A stretch of 64,000 nt of DNA, from the NCBI RefSeq assembly GCF_028389875.1, contig NC_084665.1, forward strand, positions 126,147,602 to 126,211,601. The letters are read 5' to 3'. This DNA is from Rhea pennata (taxonomy: Eukaryota > Chordata > Aves > Rheiformes > Rheidae). The notes beneath the pieces were generated by a model. That model saw only the letters and a program-made list of their open reading frames with translations, had not been told where the DNA came from and did no database searches. Each line of letters begins with the position of its first letter. Positions within the stretch are counted from its first letter, which is position 1. The translations under genes and the position numbers were made by a program. Below, piece after piece: positions 10,783 through 21,619 of this stretch.

Positions 10783-10839
10783 CAGTGACATGCTGGAGGA
10801 AGCTTACTGTGGTGCAGGACTAGGAGGGAGAAGGGACAT
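10783..10839 (+). repeat. 57-base direct repeat, copy 2
   Basis: Same 57 bases as at 9725-9781. The expected tRNA does not follow; at 10848 only a short stretch (GTCAGGAGATGCA) recalls the middle of tRNA-Arg. This suggests a third unit whose tRNA was lost. The high identity points to a recent event or gene conversion. Confidence 0.85.
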
Positions 10840-10844
10840 AATGG

Positions 10845-12190
10845 GGGTCAGGAGATGCATTTAGCATTGTGAGAGACCATCCATCCCTAGGTCGGGCTGG
10901 AAATACAGATTATTTCCTTCCTGGAAGGGGCAGCGTCATCGTGAGATGGTTGGCAGCTCTTCCACTGCAGTGGAGGAGGCAGCCTGGGAAAGGGTCTGCT
11001 AGGTGATGCTGAGCAATTGGTATTTCCAGCCTTAGGGCAAAATCAGCTGAACCCTGCAAGCTGTTTGCTCCACAGTCTGTTTTTAAGGCCTCCAGTGGTA
11101 AAGATGTCTCTCTGCTCCCCACAACAACAACAAAAAATATCCCTACATTTCATAGTCTTCACCTCATGTGCATTGTTTTTGTGTATTTTAAGCTTTTTTC
11201 ACCCCACCTAGCTCGCAGCGGACATACAGAAGCCATTTTTCAGCTTTTATGTGCTTGAAAAGTGTTACTATATCTCCCTTCAATCTTCACAACAGAAAAG
11301 CAATTCTATCTTTTCTTTTTTGTTTGGGGGGGGGGAGGCTATTCAATTTCAAGTTTCTCCAACAGTTTTCTGGAAATACGGCCTCAGATCTGATCACATA
11401 CAGCTTCTCCTTCTGAATATCTGTACTCTATGCTGAGTACTTAGCCAAGTGCACCTCTCTCCATCACTTCTGATCTGGTACTTGCCCTGTTTGCAATCAC
11501 ATGACATTATGGGAGAGATCCAGCTGTCTAAACACAGGCATTCAGTGATATTTTCTGGGATATTCTGCCTGGTCTCTATTTGCTCCTCCAGAAGGGTCTG
11601 AGTATCCCATAGATCTGTGTCCCGTGCAGATATCTTGGATGCCCTAGGGCATGTTCAGGCAACTGAATCCTTCCTAAGGGTGAGAGCCAGCTCAAAGATT
11701 TAATATAGATGTCTCCATACATGGATATATCTGTGTATCATTTGACACAACAGGAAGGTGATGGGGTGTCTTGAAAAGACGCACATAGAAAAATAACATA
11801 ACCATGTAGTTTAATAGTGTTACAACATATATGTAAAGCAAGGTCATGTAGCTATCTTACATTATTCTGGACCTCGCCTTATCATTTTCATTATCAATTT
11901 CAAGCAGAATGTGTCCGTATCTGTATGATATCATAGTTTGATAGATACTGAAAATTTCAAATCTCTCAGTGAAACATGTCATTTCCTTCCCAACATCCCT
12001 TTCCAAACTCTCATAATGTTAAAAATAGAGCCAGATTTTCAGCTAGTTTGGAAGACATTGCACCCCAATCGTAATCAAATTCTATTAATGTACATTACCA
12101 TAACACAAATCTGGATCAGTGCTTGGGGAAAGCAACCAATTCCCATTTCACGCAATGGTAGAAGGAAGGTTCTCCCTCATCGCTGTCTGC
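10845..12190. other. No gene seen
   Basis: AT-rich intergenic sequence with a G run near 11326-11336. I see no cysteine exon, signal-peptide exon or RNA gene, and no poly(A) signal that clearly serves the minus-strand defensin ending at 12194. Confidence 0.4.
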
Positions 12191-12193
12191 TGC

Positions 12194-13777
12194 TCAGACA
12201 GCTCTAGCTCTTCTGTAGCATGTCCTTGCTCCAGGACATGTAGCCACAGTGATTTCATAGGGCAAACGTTTCTCAGGAGGACACATGCCAGAACCTCTCC
12301 TAAAGGTGAAGTACAGGATTCCTTGGCTGTTTTTTCTCTCTGTTGGAAAGAAAACAGGTGCTGAAATGATTTGTTTGTATCCCACACCTTCCCTCAGCAA
12401 ATTCACTTCTGCAGCTGAACAACATTGCTTTTGCACACAGTGATATCTGCCATCACTGTGATTTCAAGGTGAGAACTGGCTAGTAGAGACCTCTAAGGTT
12501 GCCAGGCCCAAGGCTGAGGAGGTGACTGTGACACTTCAGGGCTCTCCTACCACCAGACCCTCTACAACTTGAGGAGAAATCAGTCTGTTTGAGAAATTAG
12601 TTTCCACCCCCATAACTGATGTTTTCTGCATGATTATTCCTGAGAAACTGCAGCACGGATGCAGGCAGCTCCTGGGAATACTTGGAAATACCCAGTGCTT
12701 TCAATGCTTCCTTCAGAAGAGATGGCCCAGCTTACAAGCTGGTAAGGTTGATATCCATATAGTACATTTTTAAAGTTATGGCTTTTGTTAATTTAGGTCA
12801 TAAGTAAAGCAAGTGGGTAAGGACACTAGTGTATGGGAAATCGCTATTAGCATAGGGAAAAAAAATCACTGAAGGGTTTGTCTATATCCTTTAGAGTAAG
12901 AAAGAGATACAACCATCTTCCAAAGACTGACTATCCCACCTACCTCAGACACATACCTCGGGACAAGATTGAATTCTCCTCTAGAAGCCCCCGTGTTTCC
13001 ACTGACTCTAAAGGGAAACTAGATGATGTTAGATTAGACAGCTGAGAATGGTTTCATCCTACCTCTCTTAGAGGTCAACAGTACAAATCTCTTCATCTGA
13101 ACTAGTCCTCTGTATTCTCTGCCAGAACATCTTTCTCTGGAGCTAACACTGACTACATAGCTGGCTCAGATATAGGCTCTAAACTGTATATATCTCAGGT
13201 GGGGTGAGTGGAATCTTGCATGTCATTTTCATGCATCTAAAGTGAGATGTACTCCATTAGAAGTCACAAAAGAAGATCCTGATCATGAGCATTTTATCTT
13301 AACAAGGCTAATGACTAAAACAGGGATTAAAATGACCCTGCTCAAAATCACAGAATCATAGAATTGGTAAGGTTGGAAGGGATCTCTGGAGATCATCTAG
13401 TCCAACCCTCAAGCGAGTGGCCCATATGGGGATCTAAGCCATGACCTTGGCATTACTAGCACCATGCTCTAACTGAGCTAAATTCATCAAAGAATCTCCA
13501 TCACTCCTGTCTACTGGTAAACTGAATGAACTGGAAACAGTCTTTCCCCTTGACTGCTGCAATACTGAGTATGAAGAGTTACTGAACATACAGAGGGTAA
13601 CTGACTTTCTTCAGTCTCAGTCACAGATTAGCTGCAGAACTGGTTATTGGACAGGGGGCGTAGCTTCCCACACATTTGTAAATATTTCTTCTCTGATACG
13701 TATAAAACATCTTTCTTACCTAGAACAGTCTGAGAGAGGAGGGGAAGAACAAAGAAGAATAAATGAAGGCTCCTCAT
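12194..13777 (-). CDS. Beta-defensin-like gene missing three of six cysteines
   Basis: Two exons on the minus strand: signal peptide 13777-13720 (MRSLHLFFFVLPLLSQTVL, donor G|GTAAGA, phase 1) and domain exon 12339-12194, behind a strong acceptor (TTTTCTTTCCAACAG). The joined frame is open for 67 residues to TGA. Spacing fits beta-defensin 6-4-9-5, but three cysteine positions now read F (TTT), R (CGT) and Y (TAC), each reachable from a Cys codon by one base change. With the usual C1-C5, C2-C4, C3-C6 pairing, only C2-C4 remains intact, with C5 alone. A splice acceptor lies upstream of the ATG (about 13797), so a leader exon is expected further out. The intron contains a CR1 piece. It may be a young pseudogene with no stop yet, or a peptide under new constraint. 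Spacing matches AvBD4/AvBD5; orthology is not resolved. Confidence 0.65.
13345..13480 (-). mobile_element. CR1 LINE 3' end, minus strand
   Basis: Contains ATCATAGAATTGGTAAGG, TTGGAAGGGATCTCTGGAGA and TCATCTAGTCCAACCCTC, the reverse complement of the CR1 3' end. It is followed by ACCATGCTCTAACTGAGCTA, a variant tail seen in some avian CR1 families. It lies inside the intron of the minus-strand defensin gene. Confidence 0.85.
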
Positions 13778-13799
13778 GGCAAAAAGCAAGGGAACTCAG

Positions 13800-16700
13800 C
13801 CTTACTGCAGAGGCACCAAGGTAGAATGAGATGGCAACTCGTTGCCAGATGGTTCAGTATTGGTAGGGCTTCAAGGACCAAGAAGAACTGGAAGCAGGTT
13901 TTTTGCTTTAATGTATACAGCGTAACCTCTGGCCAAAATTGTCAACAAATGCTTCTGTGCATCACTTCCCCTGAACAATCACAGGGCTGTTTACAAGTCA
14001 GGAGAGGTGGTTAGACCTCTCTGGAAAATTACAGAGCCTCCACTGAAGCTGCTGTATAAGCGACCAAGATCTCTGTCGTTAAGGTTTGATACTCTGGAGA
14101 GAAGACCTTTTCCGAAGTGAGTATATCCACAAATGCAAAGATTTTTTCTGGTCTAGGATAAAATTTCTGATAATAATTTGAAGGGGATTATGATCCTAGA
14201 AACACTAATGGCCTGACAGTGAAGGCATTCATGTGCAATGGAATGATAGAGAACGATTTTGAATATAAGGTTCTTGGGAAAGCGTGCTTGCCCCATCAGG
14301 TTGTCAACACATTTGAAGTGCTAGTTTTCTCCTTCATTTCCCATGAAAAAAAGGAAAACACTTCCAGTTCATCATTAAACACAACAGGGCCGTATTTTGC
14401 TATCTTAAATTTAAGTTTGCAGAATTAGAAAGCTGTTTCCTGCTCCAGTCTAACAGTATACAGTTGGATCCTGTCTAAGAGCTGAAACATTCCCCTTGGC
14501 TTCAGTGGGAATTTGAGTCAGCTTAAGTTTTGTTGTCAACATCTTTATTACATCCATTTCCCTGGAATGCCTGAAAGTGGACATAAACAGTGTTCCTGCC
14601 ACATGGCTGCCCAGGAGACTCAATGGCGCCTACAAATTTGAAATGAAAAGCTAACAAAGAAACCAGATAGGCAGAGAACAATGCACACGGACTGAAGGGA
14701 AGGTTTGTATTGTTGATATCAAGGCCACTGGGTCAGAACAACATCAATAAATATCATGTATGGAGACAGGAGCATAAATAAATGACACTGGTTTCTTCTG
14801 CTCCAAAGGAGAAACTATGTTGCTAGCTGCCATTTCTGTATGACTGCTGGTCAATTCAAACTCTATGTAGACAAATCTTTTTGAAAACTAGCTGTGTCGT
14901 CAATCTCCCTTGTCCTCAGCTCTATATACAGCTGCAAAACTGGGGGTGCTGGTCACTAATCTATAAGCTTTGACTATCTGTACCTAACGTGTCTCCCTGA
15001 TCCTATCATATACTCTATGGTGAAACACAGGTTCTCCAAAAAAGCAGAAGCAGGAGATAGAGGGTATCCCATCCACAAGGGCAGTAAACAACAGATATAT
15101 TTTGTACTGTGGATGAGGTGCTTTGAATAAACATGTTTGTCAGTCCATCACAGAAAAGCCAAAGAAGAGAAAAAAGTCTTCGCTAGAGTTATGTCTAGTT
15201 TAAGGCAACTGAAAATAAAGGCAGCAATGTTTTGAAGTTATTTAAAACTATGGGGCAGGGAGGAGCATCTGAAACGCATTTCTAGGCAGATAAGCAGTGT
15301 AAAGGGATTAGAAAAATGAGCAGAGATTATTATAATGTAACTGATTTTAGAAGAACGCCCATAATTGTACTGAAAAGAACGATCAGAAATGGATAGTCAG
15401 GCTTCTATCTCCATCGCAGTCACCTCAGATGTGTTAGTGTTTAGACACAAGAGGATATCCTTCTTTCTTCCCTGTGTCTTACACTCACACTCAGGAAAAC
15501 AAATACACAACCATGAGACAAATGCAGTTATATACACTTCACTAAGGAGTGTTATGCATTAGAAAGAGTAGAGCAAATGTTACTTTTAACCCACGCAAGG
15601 CTAAGTAGACTCTGTGGCTTTCGTAGCCTGTCAAACAGCGCAATATTTTAGCAATTTCTGGTGGGACATACCTTTCCTGAGGATCTAAGTAGTGACTTCT
15701 GAACCCAGTGTGAGGAATGCCTGCCTCTAGACCAAACACGCATATTAAAAAAAGCTCTTAAAAATATGTTTGCACCTATGCAGAGAACTGAGCAGTAGCT
15801 CTAGTTCAGCTGGAGATCTCCCAACATCAGTAAAGGCACAGCAAAGAGTTCAGCTAAAGTATTCGAAGACAAATCTTTCACTGTCATCTATCAGCAAATT
15901 GTCCTTTCATAACTGCATTTTGGTTTCTATCACAGTTTTACTAACTACCTGAAGCAGAGGCATTTGTGCTGGTGTGCCTGAAACAGATATTTTTGTGTTG
16001 TGATGCCCAGAAATACTGCACCCAGAGCAGTCTCTGTTAAAATTGGGAGCAGACACCAATTGTAACATCTATAAAAAGGGATGAGAATTTTCTACTGGCT
16101 ACTTCCAAATAAAATGCTCTAGGTACACAACCTAGAATGAAAGTCTTTGAAGTTCATCTTCCATAGCTGTCACTGAGGGGAGTGACAGCTTCCACTGCTG
16201 CGCTCTTTTGATCAGTCCCATACTGCTGGGACTCAGGGGATCCTCAGCTCAGATCTCAAACAAGAGGAAGATAAAGAGACTCGTAAAACACAATGCTGTA
16301 AAACCAACAGTTGAACACAGTCACTGCTGTGAAGATTTCACTGTCCAGACTGGCAGGCCTGGTGAGCTGAGATGCCACAATCAAGAGATGCCAGCACCTG
16401 AGCTACAGAACATAACATTCTTGACTGTCAACTACTCTTTTAAAAACAGTGAGTGTTGTGAGGTTCCCTGAAAAAACAGGCTTGGAATTGGTCTCTCAGC
16501 ATATATTTAAGAACGTAAATTGGGTCACCCACATGGGAAAAGGTTGCCCTTTCCTGCTTAGCTTTCAGTGGTGGGATTTGGAACTGCAGCTTTAGAGCAT
16601 AGACTCACAAACTGCTTGTAAATTAGAAAGTCCTCTCCTGGACAGTGGACACTCAACCTTGTTCTCTAATCATCTTTCCAAGCAATAACATCTTTTTGGT

Positions 16701-18900
16701 GGTTATTGAGGCCTGACTGTTATAAGTTCTTTTTGCCAGATAAAATATGAGCTGTCATTTAAGTCTTGATGGTCTGGGAGAGCAAGCCAACCCATGGGAT
16801 CTGCTCGCTAACTTCCTTATATATACCTCCCACCAGCTCAGATCCAATTCAACGCTGGCTGGTGCTTAGATTTATCCACAGTAGAAGACTCTTTCCCTGC
16901 TTGCTCCACATCCTTTACCAACAGCTATTTCAGGACAAGAACATGAGAATGGCTGCACTCGCTCACATGAAAGGTTTATTTAGCTCGATAGCCAGTCTCC
17001 AAGAGTGATCAGTCACAGTTACGCAGGGAAGAGTTTAGGAACATGGAAACTTGTAGCAATGTTTCTTTGGTATATTCTCCCACCCTCTAGTGATTTGGAG
17101 GAAATCCTTAGCTGGAGGAAGATATTGAAGTATAATAGCTCTAGACTACACAGAAACAAAGGAGTCTAGGACTCCTTGGAGGAGAGACTGGACAAATACT
17201 CATTTCTATTTTATGGGCATCCCTCAAGCATTTGACCTGTTGAAAAAAAACAGAATGAGCATTCTGAATTTGAACAATGGATTCAAGCAAAGGTATAAGA
17301 ACTCATAGTGCTGGCCTTTGCTAAGACAGCAAGGTCTTACTTTTTTAGTAGCAAAATGGTATTTTTAATAATTCAGTAAGTTCCAAGAATATGAAGTCCT
17401 GGCGCCTATAACACAAAATAAGTCAATCAGTTCCAGATTGCTGTAACACATTGTTCTTCAGAGAAGTTTATAACATTGAAGAATTGAGGCGTGGGAGAAC
17501 AGTGGGACTAGCTCAGCCCTGGAAAGACCTTCTGGAAATTTTCACATACATTTGTTTAAATGCTTCATAAAGCCAAATGACCTTTCTTTAAAGAATTTCA
17601 GGTTCATGAGTTCTGATTGATGCATATGTTTTTCATTAGATGCATGACACATTCAAAATAGAACCATGTGAGAAGAATTAATGAGCATAATTTTCCTTAA
17701 TAATCTGCTACTTTTCCTCTGAGGCATGAGTTCTTCATAGCAGTATCATTTGTATTCTGCTGACAGGCAGATGCTTGCTCTCAGGGACATAAGAGTAGGG
17801 ATGGAAAATGACCTGTGATCTGTACTGGCTTGACTTGAATGGGTTCACTAACCACCTGGATATTTTCCAGGGTGTCTGAAAATAAAATGAGCAAGTTCAG
17901 GGTCTGGGAGACACACTTACCTAGCCACTGCCAAGACCTGTACTTTCAACTGCAGACTGAAGATCAGGTCCAAGGCAGATTTGGCTTGCGAGGTAGGAAG
18001 GTGGGGAGAGCAAGGTGGGACAGGTACAGGGTGTGAGTTTGGGCCATATTTCTGTTGATGCAGGGGATGAATTAGGAAGATCGTAAATTTGGATTCAGAG
18101 GTGGAAAGGCGTGCATAAGAAAAGAGAAGATCTGAAGGAAAACAGAGACAAGGCCCCAGGAGAAGAGTGGGGAAAGGAAAACCCCTTTCCCTCACTCTCA
18201 GGCATCCAAGTGGGTGGCTGAGGCTCCCTTCAATACCCCCCTACCTCTCTCTATAAGATGATGCTCTGTGACACCCCTGCCAGCCCTTCGGGTACATGAC
18301 TCCATGTACCTCCCTTATCATCTGCCATTCAGATAGGATGGTGGATTCGCAGAGTCCCTAATCAGACAGAGGTGTTATTAGTAGTGCCCTTAACAGCCCG
18401 TGACTGGGCATCCTAAAACAAGAGCTCAGCAAGGTAGGCTTCTCCTCTCCTACTGGAGGTGGATGGGTCTTACAGGGTCAACCCACTGCATAGCCCTCTC
18501 CTCCTGAGACAGAGGGTTGTTTTCCTTTCCCTTCTTCCAACATCATCTCAGAGCATCAGCAATGCTTCAAGGCTGCCCTGACCCTCGAGAGATGGAGCAC
18601 TCCCAAAGAGAAGGTTTTCGCTCACAATACTGGTAGCTTCCCACCTTTACTCACCTGAATAAGAGAAAAGAGATTTTTCATACATACAAATCATTAGCAT
18701 AAAAAGGGGTTTCTAGAGATATTTCTATCTCACCCTAATTTAGAACCACTCCTTCCTCTTCCACTACCCACATCACACGCTACAGACAGGATTTTTAAGG
18801 ATTCATGGAGAATCCTTTGCTATCATGTCCCACAAAAGCACAGTGTGAGCTAATGAGTTAGGGCAACTTTATGGAACTATTGATTTTACAGAGACATTCT
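13800..18900. other. About 5 kb with no gene recognised
   Basis: AT-rich sequence between the divergently oriented defensin genes at 12-14 kb and 19-21 kb. I scanned both strands for six-cysteine exons and for signal-peptide exons ending in G|GTAAG and found none. AvBD8, AvBD9 and AvBD10 precede AvBD11 in chicken, but none is visible here. Confidence 0.4.
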
Positions 18901-18922
18901 GTCATTTTTATTTGCCTGCTTA

Positions 18923-18928
18923 CATAAA
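18923..18928 (+). promoter_or_regulatory. TATA-like box of the 19 kb defensin gene
   Basis: CATAAA lies 87 bases before the ATG at 19010. AvBD11 and AvBD13 have TATAAA 86 and 83 bases before their ATGs, so the spacing supports a shared core-promoter layout. The box itself is non-consensus at its first base. Confidence 0.45.
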
Positions 18929-19009
18929 CACAGGGAATCCTGACTGCTCAGTAAAGACGTTTTTTCTGTGTATCTTCCCTGAGACTGAGACCAGACTTCA
19001 GCTGTGAGG

Positions 19010-21029
19010 ATGTCCTCATACCTTCTGATTGCTCTTCTCTTCCTGATTTTCCAGCATTTTCCAGGTAAATAAGGGAGGGTGTAAGGAACCAATCCTGACA
19101 TTTCAGGAAAACTGTCCAAAAATGCCTGAACTTAGGAGCTTGTGAAAATATAGGTACAAGTCTTCAGTGTGCAAACTATAAAAACTCCTCTGACTCCTTC
19201 GAAAATGAAGAGCAACCTATATAATGGAATGATAAAGACTGGGAGCCAGGGAGTTTGAAGGTCACCATAAGCAGGCAGCATATTGGTTTAGGAAGCACAC
19301 TCTTATCCTGTAAACTTTCTCTTTGACAATAGACTGTTCTGTTTACCCCTTAAAATAAGTCGGTCTGTAGCATGGCCTGACTATTTTTTTTCTAAACTCA
19401 CCTTTGCACTTCTGCAAACAGGACCAGTTTTCCAGGATCCAGGTATAAGAGTCTTTCACCTTCTCCCTGAAGGCTAACCCTTTACTATGGTACAATGTTG
19501 CATCTAATCCCCAGTAACGTGCTCCTCTTTACACAGATTCTCAGTCCGGGATGTAGATTCCATCAGGAATATCTTCTAGGTTCCAGGAGAACTTCCTATT
19601 CAAAGTTAGGCAGGAGAGGAAAGTGCTCTGGAATAAACAGTACCTCCATACTTGGGGAACCCACATGTTAAGTGAAAGACTGAGGACAGGATTACAGTCT
19701 CTGGAGTTTCACAGCCTAATATAGGCACCTACAACCTTTGAGATGTGCTGGCATGCCTGAGATAACCTCACCAGGTGGCAGATGCAAAACAGACCCAGCA
19801 GGAGATCTGTGTCCTTCTGGATGAGCAGCTGGGGGCTCAGAAGCATACCATACCCCATCCCGCATGGCTCTATGATCCTATATGCAGGTATCTCAGTGGA
19901 GACCAGAGGTAATGCAGTCTGTGGAGTCTGACAACCTATTCAGCTGCTTACACGGACATGTCTAATTAGAGGCGAGTTGAATTGCAGTCCAGGCTCCACT
20001 GACTGCCCTGACTAGCCATGGCAAGGTTAGTCTGCCTAGCAACAGGCACTTATCTATTAGCAAACTCTGAGCTATCTGGAGTAATCAAGACGTCTGCAGG
20101 GCAAGTAGGTGTGAGACTGGCCAAACTTCATACCCAACAGGGCCTGATAAGGCACTAGATGACTACCTTGTGGCTGCAGAAACCCTACACCCGCTAATAA
20201 AATCAGGAGCTCAGCCATCCACCTCACATGGAAACACCTACTATCACATGGCTGAAACCCACTCCTGCTTTCACAGCCTTGCCCTGCAATTTAATTGTTT
20301 AATCCAAAAGGAACAATAGGGAAGATCATGAGAGACTTTCTCTGAAGACCCTGCTGTTGGCTACAGCAGTGTCAAAGACCAGCAGAAGAGAGTTATAGAC
20401 CTACTTTTGTAGGCCATTAGCCACCCCAGAGTAGACCTAGAATCTTATAGTTAAAAAATAATAATTTGATGATTGTATGACGTCTGTAGCAACTTGGCCC
20501 TGAAGTTGTATCTTCCAACATCCTGAAATCGTTTGCAGATATTGGTTACATTTGTTGAATAATTCTGGATGGAAAACAATGTGGGCAATATTTCTGTTGG
20601 AGATGCTGATTGTTCCTCAGTTGTTTTCTAGACACAAAACATAGGCTGAAATTTGACCTTTTCCGCTACTTGAAAGTTGTGATAAAACTAAGGCAGCACA
20701 ACTTCTCGAAGGGTTCCTAAAGACTCAACTTTTATTTTCTCTGTGTCTTGCACCTGCAGAGTACACGAAGTTCCATTTCAACATGTGAGTAGAAATTTTC
20801 ATATTGAGTCAAATAAATTCATTTTGTTTTTTTTCAACTCACGGCAAACTCTTGGAAAAGTCCCAGTTCACTTCAGTCCAAATCAAAGCTGTCTCTGTTT
20901 TCCAGTTTGATGAGTCATCCAGAAATTCAATTATGCATGAAGCACAGGTTTTAGATTACTTGCTGGCAACCTAACCGGTAACTCATTGATCCGATAATAT
21001 TTTACGCCTATCCTTTCTCATCTACATTT

Positions 21030-21060
<31 letters not shown>

Positions 21061-21231
21061 TGTGCAGACAGCGGGACTTTCCATGTAATGGACACTATCC
21101 AGTGTGGTTTGAGAAGAGGCAGCTGCAGACATTACTGCCATGTAAATGAGTATCTGACTGGAAGCTGCTTCTATAAAAAATACAAGTGCTGTAAGAGATA
21201 CTCAGAAATATTCTATATTCCTAAAAGCTAA
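19010..21231 (+). CDS. Unassigned cationic beta-defensin
   Basis: Signal exon 19010-19064 (MSSYLLIALLFLIFQHFP, donor GTAAAT, phase 1) and cysteine exon 21068-21231 (acceptor TATGTGCAG). The mature core has spacing 6-3-9-6: CGLRRGSC, RHY, C, nine residues, C, FYKKYK, CC. Net charge is about +5. AvBD13 has the same spacing, but its orthologue is at 47.5 kb and the residues differ. Two small in-frame exons may lie in the intron: 19422-19442 (21 bases, phase 1 to 1, GPVFQDP) and 20760-20784 (25 bases, strong sites). The 25-base exon keeps frame only if the last exon starts at 21072, a second acceptor four bases downstream. Polyadenylation signal at 21611. Secreted antimicrobial peptide by family; I cannot equate it with any of AvBD1-14. 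Confidence 0.8.
21026..21060 (+). repeat. (TTTA)n microsatellite
   Basis: About eight TTTA units immediately before the acceptor of the cysteine exon at 21068, where they serve as most of its pyrimidine-rich tract. Confidence 0.9.
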
Positions 21232-21320
21232 AGAAATGGAAAAGAAGGAGTGTTCTTAGCAACAAAGAATTCTCTGCTCTTTAACTTAGGGTCATTTATG
21301 ATGCCTCAGTAATATATATC

Positions 21321-21341
21321 TTTTTTTTTTTTTTTTTTTTT
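21321..21341 (+). repeat. T21 tract in 3' untranslated region
   Basis: Run of 21 T between the stop codon at 21231 and the AATAAA at 21611. Confidence 0.9.
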
Positions 21342-21610
21342 GCTTTGAATTTCTGATGATGAATGTATATTTTTCTTGTTATTCTTCTAAAATAATTTCT
21401 CTTGCTGTTAGATGGAGCAACTTGTTTTGGGAAAAAAATCCTTTTTTAACCACTACAAGTACTAATAGCTAATTAAATCATGTTGCTCTGAGAATGTGCA
21501 AGATTTCTGTTTCTCACACAAAAGAGGATTCATATTTTATAAAGATTGTATTTTATTTTAATTAATATTTTATTAAACCTGCTGTAATTTATCAGTTGTC
21601 ATGATGACTC

Positions 21611-21616
21611 AATAAA
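21611..21616 (+). promoter_or_regulatory. Polyadenylation signal of the 19-21 kb defensin
   Basis: AATAAA 380 bases after the stop codon, the first canonical signal downstream in this orientation. Confidence 0.6.
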
Positions 21617-21619
21617 AGT

